The translations under genes and the position numbers were made by a program. Shown here piece after piece: positions 25,301 through 33,648 of a stretch of 60,717 nt of DNA (positions within the stretch are counted from its first letter, which is position 1; each line of letters starts with the position of its first letter). Source of the DNA: Sphingorhabdus sp. (lineage in GTDB: Bacteria > Pseudomonadota > Alphaproteobacteria > Sphingomonadales > Sphingomonadaceae); the NCBI RefSeq assembly GCF_023910635.1, contig NZ_JAAVVZ010000016.1, positions 1 through 60,717 of the forward strand, given 5' to 3'. The notes beneath the pieces are model-generated. The model made no database searches. It saw nothing but the letters and a program-made list of their open reading frames with translations, and was not told the DNA's origin.

Positions 25301-26470
25301 TTAAACCCGTTCAATAATCGTGACATTGGCCTGACCGCCGCCTTCGCACATTGTTTGCAGGCCATAGCGCCCGCCACGTGCTTCCAGCGCATTCAGTAAT
25401 GTTGCCATCAACTTCGTTCCCGACGCACCAAGCGGATGGCCAAGTGCAATTGCGCCGCCATGAACATTTATCTTCGAACGATCGCCGCCTATGTGCTTGA
25501 GCCAAGCCAAAGGCACCGGTGCAAAGGCTTCATTGACCTCATACAAGTCAATGTCGGATATTTTCATGCCCGAACGCTGAAACGCGCGGTCGGTTGCGAA
25601 CAATGGTTCTTCCAACATGATGACGGGGTCACCCGCCGTCACCGTCAGGTTGACGATCCGCGCGCGCGGGGTCAGGCCATGTTCTTTCAACGCCTTTTCC
25701 GATACGATCAGAACCGCGGATGCGCCGTCGCAGATCTGGCTGGCGTTGGCGGCGGTAATACTCCCGCCTTCCTGAAGCAACTTCACGCCGGACAGGCTTT
25801 CAAAGGTCGCGTCATAGCGGATGCCTTCGTCTTTATTGTGGACGAACTTGCCCTCTGGCGTATCGACTTCCACGCCGACAATTTCATTGGCAAATGCACC
25901 GCTTTGCGAGGCCGCAATCGCCTTTTGATGCGATTCTAACGCGAACTGGTCGAGGTCTTCGCGGGTAAAGCCATATTTTTTGACCAGCATTTCAGCGCCC
26001 ATAAACTGGCTGAACATGATGCCGGGATAGGCTTCTTCCAAACGCGGGCTTTTGTACGTGCCCATGCCTTCTTTTTTGAACAGCATGGATGTCGAGCCCA
26101 TCGGCACGCGCGTCATGCTTTCGATACCAGCGGCAAGCACAATGTCCTGCGTGCCTGACATGACGCCTTGGGCGGCAAACATCATCGACTGCTGTGATGA
26201 TCCGCACTGGCGGTCAATGCTAACCGAAGGGATCGAATTTGGCAGGCGCGACGCAAGCACGATGTTGCGACCAACGTCGCCCGCTTGCTCGCCACCCTGC
26301 ATGACGCATCCCATGATAACGTCTTCAATCGCCGCAGGGTCAAAATCATTACGGTCGGCAATAGAATCAAGAACCGCAGCGCCCAAATCCACCGGATGCA
26401 CACCGGCAAGCTTGCCGCCACGACGGCCACCTGCGGTACGAACCGCATCCACAATATAGGCGTCTGCCAT
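25301..26470 (-). CDS. Acetyl-CoA acyltransferase (thiolase)
   Basis: A canonical type II thiolase of 389 residues. The nucleophilic cysteine is in DRQCGSSQQS, the general-base histidine in GGAIALGHPLGASG and the second cysteine in MCEGGGQA. It would cleave the 3-ketoacyl-CoA made by the SDR enzyme. The ATG at 26470 has AGGAG seven bases upstream; the GTG two codons earlier lies too close to it. A perfect palindrome TTTAATC-N4-GATTAAA sits 24 bases before the start, so this gene is probably regulated together with two other promoters of the island. Confidence 0.95.
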   Translation of the reverse strand: MADAYIVDAVRTAGGRRGGKLAGVHPVDLGAAVLDSIADRNDFDPAAIEDVIMGCVMQGGEQAGDVGRNIVLASRLPNSIPSVSIDRQCGSSQQSMMFAAQGVMSGTQDIVLAAGIESMTRVPMGSTSMLFKKEGMGTYKSPRLEEAYPGIMFSQFMGAEMLVKKYGFTREDLDQFALESHQKAIAASQSGAFANEIVGVEVDTPEGKFVHNKDEGIRYDATFESLSGVKLLQEGGSITAANASQICDGASAVLIVSEKALKEHGLTPRARIVNLTVTAGDPVIMLEEPLFATDRAFQRSGMKISDIDLYEVNEAFAPVPLAWLKHIGGDRSKINVHGGAIALGHPLGASGTKLMATLLNALEARGGRYGLQTMCEGGGQANVTIIERV

Positions 26471-26493
26471 AGTCACTCTCCTGTTGTTCGAAA

Positions 26494-26511
26494 TTTAATC
26501 AAACGATTAAA
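26494..26511. promoter_or_regulatory. Candidate operator 2 (TTAA-N8-TTAA), perfect palindrome upstream of the thiolase
   Basis: TTTAATCAAACGATTAAA has perfect 7-bp arms around a 4-base spacer, and lies directly upstream of the thiolase ribosome-binding site. The right arm GATTAAA recurs at 31843-31849 and, with one change, at 21482-21488. This is the best match of the three and defines the motif. Confidence 0.6.
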
Positions 26512-26542
26512 CTTTGAAGGGGGAGAGTCAAGTTCGGATTAT

Positions 26543-26675
26543 TCTCCCCATCGACTTGCGATGGGGAGGTGGCGCACTTACGCAAAGCGGAAGTGTGACG
26601 GAGGGGACTTTGGCGTTAAAGGCCCGTCCACCACCCTTCGGGTGGTCCCCCTCCCCATCGCAAGTCGATGGAGAG
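26543..26675. repeat. Family F palindromic repeat
   Basis: The left hairpin CTCCCCATCGACTTGCGATGGGGAG and the right hairpin carrying CTCCCCATCGCAAGTCGATG are reverse complements and bound a 133-bp unit. A further internal hairpin (CCACCCTTCGGGTGG) is present. The unit fills the space between the thiolase promoter and the aldehyde dehydrogenase stop. The paired-hairpin plan is the same as in family A but the sequence differs. Confidence 0.8.
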
Positions 26676-26684
26676 GATTTGGGT

Positions 26685-28106
26685 TTAAGCCGCCTCGCGC
26701 GCTATCGTGATCACTTGTGGATAGGTAAACTCAAGCAAGCCTTCCTCACCCAATTCCGCGCCAAAGCCTGACTGCTTATGCCCGGCAAAAGGCGCGTTGG
26801 GGGCGAGATGCATGGACTCGTTAATCCAGACAGTTCCTGTCTCCAATTGCTCGGCAACTTCGACCGCAGCATCCGGGTTGCTGGTCCAGATAGATCCGGC
26901 AAGTCCGTAATCCGACGCGTTGGCGCGGCTGATGACTTCATTAATCGTTGAAAATTTCATCAACGGCATCACGGGGCCAAACTGTTCCTCGGCAACAATC
27001 CGCGCATCTTCGGGCGGGTTATCAAGCACGGTGACAGGCACAAAATAGCCAGGGATAGATGGGTCATGATCGCCGCCGGCGAGGAATTTATAGCCCTTGT
27101 CCTTCGCGTCCTGAATAAGCTCCAAAACGCGCTTATATTGTGGCTTGTTCTGAATAGGACCAATGGCGGTGCCCTGTTCGGCGCCATCGCCAACCTTGAC
27201 TGCCTTGGCATAGGCCGCAATCGCGCCCGACAATTCGTCATAGATATCTTCGTGAATGTAGATACGCTTGGCTGCGATGCAGACTTGGCCCGCATTGTAG
27301 AAGCTCGCCCAAAACAGCTTTTCCGCGACCTTGCCCACATCGGCATCAGGCAGAACGATTGCGGCGTCATTACCGCCCAATTCAAGCGTGATGCGCTTCA
27401 GATCCTTCGATGCCGATTCCATGACGCGTTTGCCCGTGGCGGTCGAGCCGGTGAAGGTGATCTTGTCAATGTCAGGGTGCGACGTCAGCAATGGTCCAAG
27501 CGCATCACCGCCCGTGATGATGTTGAGCACGCCCGGCGGGAATATGCCCGCCACCAGTTCAGCCAAACGCAAAGTCGCCAGCGGCGTGAAAGGCGATGGT
27601 TTTAGCACCATCGTGCAACCCGACAACAACGCAGGCACAATCTTCTGAATCGCCATCAACACCGGGAAGTTCCACGGCACGATGCCGCCAACCACGCCAA
27701 CGGGAACGCGGCGGGTGCGACTGAGGCGCTTGTCGCTGTCTTCGGTAATTTTCTCTTCCAAATTCAGCATTGGCAAAGCGCGCGTCATGCCAACGCAGCC
27801 AGCGATTTCACTGCCCGCCTGCATATGCGGCTTGCCCTGTTCGGCGGTGAGCAAGCGCATCAGTTCGTCGCTGTTCGTCTTGATCACGTCGGCCATTTTG
27901 GCAAACAAGGCGCGGCGCTCTTCTACGCTCGTTTTCTTCCAGGTCTGAAATGCAGCGCGCGCAGCGGCAACCGCCTTGTCGAGATCGGCCTGTCCGCAAT
28001 CGGGCACTTGGCCAATGACCTGCTCTGTCGCTGGGTTTACAACATCAATCCACTGGCCATTATCCACCAGTTCGCCGTTGATCAGATTTTTATATTGGGT
28101 GGTCAT
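26685..28106 (-). CDS. NAD(P)-dependent aldehyde dehydrogenase
   Basis: A 473-residue ALDH superfamily enzyme. The catalytic cysteine is in NAGQVCIAAKR, the general-base glutamate in ITLELGGND, the oxyanion asparagine in VPWNFP, and the cofactor loop in FTGSTATGKR. It would oxidise an aldehyde to the acid that the neighbouring acyl-CoA synthetase can activate. AGGAG sits seven bases before the ATG. It lies between the thiolase and acyl-CoA synthetase genes, all on the minus strand. The exact aldehyde is unknown. Confidence 0.94.
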   Translation of the reverse strand: MTTQYKNLINGELVDNGQWIDVVNPATEQVIGQVPDCGQADLDKAVAAARAAFQTWKKTSVEERRALFAKMADVIKTNSDELMRLLTAEQGKPHMQAGSEIAGCVGMTRALPMLNLEEKITEDSDKRLSRTRRVPVGVVGGIVPWNFPVLMAIQKIVPALLSGCTMVLKPSPFTPLATLRLAELVAGIFPPGVLNIITGGDALGPLLTSHPDIDKITFTGSTATGKRVMESASKDLKRITLELGGNDAAIVLPDADVGKVAEKLFWASFYNAGQVCIAAKRIYIHEDIYDELSGAIAAYAKAVKVGDGAEQGTAIGPIQNKPQYKRVLELIQDAKDKGYKFLAGGDHDPSIPGYFVPVTVLDNPPEDARIVAEEQFGPVMPLMKFSTINEVISRANASDYGLAGSIWTSNPDAAVEVAEQLETGTVWINESMHLAPNAPFAGHKQSGFGAELGEEGLLEFTYPQVITIAREAA

Positions 28107-28141
28107 TGTCTATCTCCTGATGAGTCTTTGGCGTTATAGCC

Positions 28142-29677
28142 TTAATCTGACACTTTGTCCTGCTTCGCCCAATATTCATCGCGCAGCAGGCGTTTGTATA
28201 ATTTTCCGGTATCATGGCGGGGAAGCTCTTCGCGAAAATCAATGCGGCGCGGGATCTTGATACCCGACAATTTTTCACGTGCGTAGGCGGTGAGTTCGTC
28301 GCGCAAATCATCTCCCGCGTCGGCCATATCGAGCGGCTGCACCACGGCAATCACCTCTTCCCCCATTTCGTCATGCGGGCCACCGATGACGGCGACGTCG
28401 CGCACGCGGGGATGCGTGACCAAGTGGTTTTCGATCTCTTGCGGATAGATGTTTACCCCGCCCGAAATGATCATGAAGCTTTTGCGGTCGGTGAGGTATA
28501 AATAACCTTCCTCATCCAACCGCCCCACATCACCAAGCGTGGTCCAGCCATGTTTGTTGGTCGCGCCCTTGGTTTTATCAGGATCATTATGATAGCTGAA
28601 AGACGCCGCACTTTCGAAGAACACGGTGCCTTCCTGGCCCACGGGAACATCATCCCCGTCTTCGTCGCATATATGCATGACCGCGTTCAATGGCCGTCCA
28701 ACCGAGCCCTTGTGTGTCAGCCACTCCTCGCTGGAGATGAAGGTTATTCCCTGTCCCTCGGTCCCAGCATAATATTCGCGTAATACCGGACCCCACCAGT
28801 CAATCATCGCCTCCTTAATGGGAACGGGACATGGCGCGGCGGCATGGACCGCTGTTTCCAAGCTGGAAACATCATATTTGGCGCGTAGTTCTGCGGGCAG
28901 CTTAAGCATACGTGCAAAGTGCGTTGGCACCCATTGGCTGGCGGTTATCTTGTATGTCTCGATAGCCGCGAGCGCCGCTTCGGGGTCGAATTTCTCCATC
29001 ACCACCACTGTGCCGCCAAGGCGATGCACCGCCGTACACCAGCGCAACGGCGCAGCATGATAAAGCGGCGCTGGCGACAAATAAATGCTGTCGCCCGAAA
29101 ATTTGAACGCCATCATGGCAAGGCCCGCCAACACATTGGGGGCCGCAATATTGGCGTCTTCGGGCAGCGGAAAGCGAATGCCCTTCGGTTGTCCCGTCGT
29201 GCCCGAACTGTACAACATGTCGGTGCCTGCGCGCTCATCGGCCACCGGCGTGATCGGCATCTTGGCTACCGCATCAGCGTAATTTTCCCAGCCGGCATGT
29301 GCGCCGCCGAGGATGAAACGCGTCACCGGGCTTTCAATCTGGTCCAGCGCCGCGCCCAAATAAGGCGAGGCAAAAAGCGCCTTCGACCCGCTGTCCTTCA
29401 GGATATAGTCGATTTCGGGGGCCGTAAGCCGACAACTAATCGCGACATAGATCAGCCCCGCCCGTTGCGCGCCCCAGACAAGATCGAAAAATTCGGCACG
29501 GTTTTCGAGGCAAATTGCCACCGTATCGCCATGCTGAAGCCCAAGCGACCGGAACAAATGGGCACACTGGTTGGAACGTTCATCCAATTGCTTGTATGTA
29601 ATGGTCTCGCCCGAACCCGCCATGATGACAGCTGGTTTGTCGGGGTTGGCTAAAGCGTGGACAACAGGATGGCCCAT
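28142..29677 (-). CDS. AMP-forming acyl-CoA synthetase
   Basis: The ANL-superfamily ligase activates a carboxylic acid with ATP and CoA. The P-loop is in DMLYSSGTTGQPKGIRFP, the adenylate motifs include REYYAGTEGQG and TLGDVGRLDEEGYLYLTDR, and the C-terminal lysine lies in PRHDTGKLYKRLLRDEY. The start at 29677 is one base from the stop of the upstream crotonase gene, indicating coupling; the 47 upstream open codons overlap that gene. The length, about 511 residues, suits medium-chain, branched or aromatic acids as much as fatty acids. Confidence 0.93.
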   Translation of the reverse strand: MGHPVVHALANPDKPAVIMAGSGETITYKQLDERSNQCAHLFRSLGLQHGDTVAICLENRAEFFDLVWGAQRAGLIYVAISCRLTAPEIDYILKDSGSKALFASPYLGAALDQIESPVTRFILGGAHAGWENYADAVAKMPITPVADERAGTDMLYSSGTTGQPKGIRFPLPEDANIAAPNVLAGLAMMAFKFSGDSIYLSPAPLYHAAPLRWCTAVHRLGGTVVVMEKFDPEAALAAIETYKITASQWVPTHFARMLKLPAELRAKYDVSSLETAVHAAAPCPVPIKEAMIDWWGPVLREYYAGTEGQGITFISSEEWLTHKGSVGRPLNAVMHICDEDGDDVPVGQEGTVFFESAASFSYHNDPDKTKGATNKHGWTTLGDVGRLDEEGYLYLTDRKSFMIISGGVNIYPQEIENHLVTHPRVRDVAVIGGPHDEMGEEVIAVVQPLDMADAGDDLRDELTAYAREKLSGIKIPRRIDFREELPRHDTGKLYKRLLRDEYWAKQDKVSD

Positions 29678-29678
29678 G

Positions 29679-30437
29679 TTACGCCCCCTGCCAGTTTGGT
29701 TTGCGTTTCTCGGCAAAGGCCAACGCGCCTTCGCGTGAATCTTTCGACGCAAAAACAGGTGCGCAAATCTCGTTCTGTTTCTTCCACATCTCGGTGGAGT
29801 TCCAGTCAGGTCGCTCATTGATCACGCGCTTCGTCGCAATCAGTGCCAGCGGACCGTTCGCGGCCACCTTAAAAGCAAGCTCAAGCGCGGCGTCAATGGC
29901 GGCGCCGTCGGTCACGCGGTTCACAAAGCCGACCTCATACGCCCGCTGCGCCGAGATAAAATCACCCGTCAGCGCAAGTTCCATCGCCATACGTTTACCG
30001 ATAATCGACGGCAGCGTCAGCAAGCCTCCTGCGGCCGCGACAAGGCTGCGTTTGACCTCGGGAATGCCAAACTGCGCCTTGTCATTGGCCACGAGCAAGT
30101 CGCAAGCAATCGCGATTTCCATGCCGCCTGCAAGGGCATAGCCCTCCACTGCGCCAATGAGCGGCTTGGCCGGTGGAGATTCGATAAAGCCCGCAAAACC
30201 CTTGCCCTTGATGCTGGGCAGCTCACCGCGCAGAAACGCCTTCAGGTCCATGCCAGAGCAGAAAGTCCCGCCCGCGCCAGTGATAATGCCCGCGTTGAGG
30301 CTTTTATCGCTATCCAACTGCTCCATGGCCGCAGCAATACCTTGCGCGACCGCCTGGTTGACCGCGTTCTTCGCCTCGGGCCGGTTGATCGTGATGATCA
30401 GGACGCCATCTTGGGCTTGGGTTAGGACTTCGGACAT
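29679..30437 (-). CDS. Enoyl-CoA hydratase/isomerase (second crotonase of the island)
   Basis: A 252-residue crotonase with NRPEAKNAVNQAVAQGI, the oxyanion region GTFCSGMDLKAFLRGE, and GAVEGYALAGGMEIAIACDLLVA followed by FGIPEVKRSLVAAAGG, which keeps one glutamate at a catalytic position. The ATG at 30437 has a GAGGAG site; the GTG two codons earlier overlaps that site. It is the first gene of a coupled pair with the acyl-CoA synthetase. It differs clearly from the other crotonase in the window, so the two probably act at different steps. Confidence 0.92.
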   Translation of the reverse strand: MSEVLTQAQDGVLIITINRPEAKNAVNQAVAQGIAAAMEQLDSDKSLNAGIITGAGGTFCSGMDLKAFLRGELPSIKGKGFAGFIESPPAKPLIGAVEGYALAGGMEIAIACDLLVANDKAQFGIPEVKRSLVAAAGGLLTLPSIIGKRMAMELALTGDFISAQRAYEVGFVNRVTDGAAIDAALELAFKVAANGPLALIATKRVINERPDWNSTEMWKKQNEICAPVFASKDSREGALAFAEKRKPNWQGA

Positions 30438-30458
30438 AATCACTCCTCAATAAATCGC

Positions 30459-30588
30459 AGCCTTGAGCCGTCAGCGCATAGCGCTGACGAAGGGTCGAAG
30501 GGCGCTTCACCGCATGTGCGGCGTTCGAACGACAGACACCCTTCGACGGACGCAGTTGTTTAGCAACTGCTGCTCAGGGTTTCGGCCC
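30459..30588. repeat. Family B repeat (B2)
   Basis: This copy has the CCTTGAGCCGTCAGCGC start, a GTCAGCGC-TAGC-GCTGAC hairpin, the CCCTTCGACGGACGCAG core and a CTGCTCAGGGTTT end. It occupies most of the space between the acyl-CoA dehydrogenase stop and the crotonase start. The family recurs at 25211, 33649 and 60581. Confidence 0.75.
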
Positions 30589-30598
30589 ATAGTCACAG

Positions 30599-31810
30599 TC
30601 ACCGTCCCTTGGGCAGGCCAAGCACATGTTCGCCGATGATATTCTTCTGAATCTGGCTCGTGCCGCCGCCAATCGTGGCCGAAAAGCTGTTCAAATAGGA
30701 CCGATGCCAATAGCCGTCATCGACCGCGTTTTCATCGCCAACATAATAGCCAGCGCGTGCGCCCTGAAACTGCAACGAGAACTCAGTCAATTCCCGCACC
30801 AATTCGGTCCGCGCCAGCTTGTTCATCAACGCAAGCCCCATCGGGCGATCACTGGTGAGCGGCGCCATGCGGCGGCGTTGGTTGTTCAGGTTCAGCGCCT
30901 GAATCTCGATCATATAATCGACCAGCCTGTCGCGCATCACGGGATCATCCAGCACTGGCTTGCCACCGCGCTTGGCCGAACGTGCCATATCGACGACGCC
31001 CATCACGTCCATTTCTTTGACGAAATAGCCGCCAACCGGATTAACCTTTGCGCCGCGTTCATATTCCAGCGTCTTCATCGCGACCATCCAGCCCTGGCCC
31101 TCTTCGCCGACAAGGCCCGATGCCGGAATGCGTGCATCGGTGAAAAAGCATTGGGTGAAGCCATATTCGCCGGTGAGTTTCTTCAACCGCCGCGTTTCAA
31201 CGCCAGGAATTTTCATAGGTGCAAGGAAGAAGGAAAGCCCTGCATATTTGCTTGGTCCGTCATTCGATGTCCGCGCGAGCAAAATCATATAATCTGCGCG
31301 ATCGCCCAAGGATGTCCAGATTTTGGAACCATTGATGACATATTCGTCGCCATCCCTGACCGCCTTCGTCTGCGCGCTGCCGAGGTCCGAACCATGCTCC
31401 GGCTCGGAAAAGCCCTGACACCAGATTTCTTCTGCGGACAGCATGGGCTTGATGAAGCGGCTTTTGTCCTCCTCACGGCCAATGTCGAGTAACAAGGGCC
31501 CCGTCCAGCCATTGGCAATCGCGTTGAGCATGATCGGCGCATCATGGCTTTTCATGATCCGCGTGGCGATCCGCTGATATTCGGGATGCATGCCATAGCC
31601 GCCATATTCTGTGGGCCAAGACATGCCGAAATAGCCCGCCTCATACACCTTGCGCTGCCAATTGCGTAGGAAATCAAACTGCTGATCTGTCGACACTTCC
31701 ATAAAGGTCAAAGGCAGCATGAAACCCGGGTCGCGCAATGTGTTTTCGGCAAACCACGCATCACATTGCTTTTCGAAACGGCTCAGTTCTTCAGGGCTCG
31801 GTGTGCTCAT
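30599..31810 (-). CDS. Acyl-CoA dehydrogenase
   Basis: A 403-residue flavin-dependent acyl-CoA dehydrogenase. It has the usual three domains: an N-terminal helical part with GMSWPTEYGGYGM, the middle beta-domain with IWCQGFSEPEHGSDLGSAQTKA and INGSKIWTS, and a C-terminal helical bundle ending IGGGTSQIQKNIIGEHVLGLPKG. The C-terminal signature resembles dehydrogenases acting on bulky or polycyclic acyl-CoAs rather than straight fatty acyl chains; that reading is inference. Some such enzymes are heterotetramers with a second subunit, but only one gene is present here. A TTAA-N8-TTAA motif sits just upstream. Confidence 0.93.
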   Translation of the reverse strand: MSTPSPEELSRFEKQCDAWFAENTLRDPGFMLPLTFMEVSTDQQFDFLRNWQRKVYEAGYFGMSWPTEYGGYGMHPEYQRIATRIMKSHDAPIMLNAIANGWTGPLLLDIGREEDKSRFIKPMLSAEEIWCQGFSEPEHGSDLGSAQTKAVRDGDEYVINGSKIWTSLGDRADYMILLARTSNDGPSKYAGLSFFLAPMKIPGVETRRLKKLTGEYGFTQCFFTDARIPASGLVGEEGQGWMVAMKTLEYERGAKVNPVGGYFVKEMDVMGVVDMARSAKRGGKPVLDDPVMRDRLVDYMIEIQALNLNNQRRRMAPLTSDRPMGLALMNKLARTELVRELTEFSLQFQGARAGYYVGDENAVDDGYWHRSYLNSFSATIGGGTSQIQKNIIGEHVLGLPKGR

Positions 31811-31831
31811 GGGACGATTCCTCTCTCCGCA

Positions 31832-31849
31832 ATTAATTGCGCGATTAAA
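31832..31849. promoter_or_regulatory. Candidate operator 3 (TTAA-N8-TTAA) upstream of the acyl-CoA dehydrogenase
   Basis: ATTAATTGCGCGATTAAA matches the other two sites in spacing and in the right arm GATTAAA; the left arm is less perfect. It lies 22 bases before the start codon, a position in which a bound repressor would block transcription. Confidence 0.5.
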
Positions 31850-31879
31850 TTGAGGATTGCAAGAGCCGTTTGACTGGCC

Positions 31880-33010
31880 TCAGCCCTTCTTAAATGGCGC
31901 CATTTCGCCCAGAAATTCAATCTCGCGTTCCATGGCCACTGTTTCGCGTTCCAGAAAATCGGCAACTGCGGCCCGGAACCCTGCATTGGCGATATAATGC
32001 GCCGAATAGGTCGGCACCGCTTCATAACCGCGCGCCAATTTATGTTCGCCTTGTGCGCCAGCCTCAACGCGGGCGAGGCGATGCGCGATGGCATAATCAA
32101 TCGCCTGATAATAACACAGTTCAAAATGCAAAAATGGCACATCGCGGGTGCAACCCCAATAGCGGCCATAGAGGCAATCGGGTCCGACGAAGTTCAGCGC
32201 GCCTGCAATCGGGCGGTCGTCATCAAAGGCCAAAAACAACACGATGCTGTCGCGCATGCTTGTCCCGATGATGTCGAAAAACGCGCGCGTCAAATATGGC
32301 GTACCCCATTTGCGCGCGCCAGTATCCTGATAGAATATCCAGAACGCATCCCAATGTTCCGGCGTAATGTCCGCGCCCGAAATCTGTTGTATGCGCACCG
32401 CGTCTTGCGCGCCGGCACGTTCCTTGCGGATTGCCTTGCGCTTGCGTGAAGACAGCGCGCCCAGAAAGTCTTCAAAATCCGCATAATCGCGGTTCTGCCA
32501 ATGAAATTGGGTGCCGACCCGCGTCAGCCATCCCGCCGCGCGAAATTGCTCCAGCTCGGCCTCCTCCACAAAGGTCGCGTGCGCGGACGACAGGCCATTT
32601 TGGTCAACCACCGCTTCGGCGGCGCGCAAGATTGGCAACGCCATCGCTGGATCGCGCAATAACAATCGTGGCCCCGGCACGGGCGAGAATGGCGCGGCAA
32701 TCTGCAACTTGGGGTAATATTGCCCGCCCGCCCGATGAAATGCGTCAGCCCAATGATGGTCGAACACATATTCGCCCTGGCTATGTGTCTTGAGATAGGC
32801 CGGAAGCGCTGCCGTCGGAATATCATCCGCATCGCGCATGATGACGGGCGCAGGCGACCAACCTGTGCCCGGACCGACGCTCCCGGATTGCTCCAGCGCC
32901 GACAGGAACGCGTGGCCCACAAACGGATTGCCCCGAGGGTTCAGCGCATCCCATTGGTCGGCGGGAATGTCGCTGACCTTGGTTAGAAGTTCGGCGGTGA
33001 CTTTAGTCAT
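31880..33010 (-). CDS. GNAT-like N-acyltransferase of the DUF482/FemAB-related group
   Basis: From the ATG at 33010 the protein is 376 residues and matches the COG3146 (DUF482) family: WDALNPRGNPFVGHAFLSALE near the start, a middle SRKRKAIRKERA basic helix, PIAGALNFVGPDCLYGRYWGC and the HFELCYYQAIDYAI plus AGAQGEHKLARGYEPV-like segment in the second GNAT fold. Such proteins are predicted acyltransferases without known substrates. It lies just upstream of the acyl-CoA dehydrogenase gene, but a metabolic link to the island is not shown. Confidence 0.85.
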   Translation of the reverse strand: MTKVTAELLTKVSDIPADQWDALNPRGNPFVGHAFLSALEQSGSVGPGTGWSPAPVIMRDADDIPTAALPAYLKTHSQGEYVFDHHWADAFHRAGGQYYPKLQIAAPFSPVPGPRLLLRDPAMALPILRAAEAVVDQNGLSSAHATFVEEAELEQFRAAGWLTRVGTQFHWQNRDYADFEDFLGALSSRKRKAIRKERAGAQDAVRIQQISGADITPEHWDAFWIFYQDTGARKWGTPYLTRAFFDIIGTSMRDSIVLFLAFDDDRPIAGALNFVGPDCLYGRYWGCTRDVPFLHFELCYYQAIDYAIAHRLARVEAGAQGEHKLARGYEAVPTYSAHYIANAGFRAAVADFLERETVAMEREIEFLGEMAPFKKG

Positions 33011-33062
33011 TGATATAGCCGTGAGCGGCTGCCGCATAGCCGCCACGTCCGTTGAAGAGCGG

Positions 33063-33630
33063 TTAAGGGTTTCGACTGCGACATCTTGCTAACTCCGATA
33101 CACGATCCCAATCACCCCGTATTAACGCCTCTTTCTTCGCCCTGCTCCAGCCTTTAATCTGCTTTTCCGCAGCCTTTGCGTCATCGCGGGTCTGGAACAT
33201 GTCGCTCCATATCAACTCTACGGGTCGCCGTTTATAAGTGTAGCCGGGAAATACCCATAGGGTCAGGACCACTTAAATCCACCTTCGCGGCGTCAAAATG
33301 GCAAAGATATCGAAGGAAAATGTCCGCCGCAGGCAGTTATTCTGCCTGCAAGGGCATTTTGCTTTGAGATCGAAGCCATTTTGGCGTCCTTCGGATTTGA
33401 CCCATACTGTCCATTGCCGCGTTGGCAAGCTTGGACTTAGAACCACTAAGCCCTGCGCTTGCCGCCTTGCACTGAACAGTATGGCCTCAAACCGCGAAGG
33501 TGGATTTAAGTGGTCCTGACCCTAGCGGATGCTCCGCAAATCGCCTCTCCATGTTATCGGTATGGCCGACATAATAGGTTCCGTCAGCGCATTTGAGTAT
33601 GTAGCAATAAAACAACCAATCGCCCGTCAT
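33063..33630 (-). pseudogene. GIY-YIG nuclease gene interrupted by a 267-bp mobile element
   Basis: The N-terminal half reads from an ATG at 33630: MTGDWLFYCYILKCADGTYY, followed by VGHTDNMERRFAEHP. It then enters the inserted element at 33524 and meets a stop. The C-terminal half (33063-33257) reads WVFPGYTYKRRPVELIWSD and continues to a stop. Removing the element and one TA gives 303 bases, a continuous frame of 100 codons plus stop, and reproduces the family spacing between EH and GYT. The gene was therefore a normal small UvrC-like GIY-YIG protein before insertion. As it stands it should be inactive. Confidence 0.88.
33258..33524. mobile_element. 267-bp MITE-like element, copy 1 (in the GIY-YIG gene)
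   Basis: The element has 33-bp perfect inverted ends, beginning TAGGGTCAGGACC and ending GGTCCTGACCCTA, which include a flanking TA at both sides. It encodes no protein. Internal inverted repeats are extensive: GCAGGCAG/CTGCCTGC, GGCAAGC/GCTTGCC enclosing CTTAG/CTAAG, and subterminal copies of CAAAATGGC. It is therefore strongly foldable as single-stranded DNA or RNA. A second copy of identical length lies at 51029-51295. TA flanking resembles IS630/Tc1-type MITEs and Correia elements. No matching transposase is in the window. Confidence 0.88.
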
Positions 33631-33648
33631 CGCTTCGGCCTCATCATT

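Noticed and set aside
21471-31849. TTAA-spaced motifs as CtrA-binding sites
   Set aside because: The CtrA consensus is TTAA-N7-TTAA; all three sites have eight bases between and a dyad arrangement, and they sit at catabolic promoters.
33258-33524. Short ORFs inside the 267-bp element as genes
   Set aside because: They are short, differ between the two copies and lack ribosome-binding sites; the element appears non-coding.
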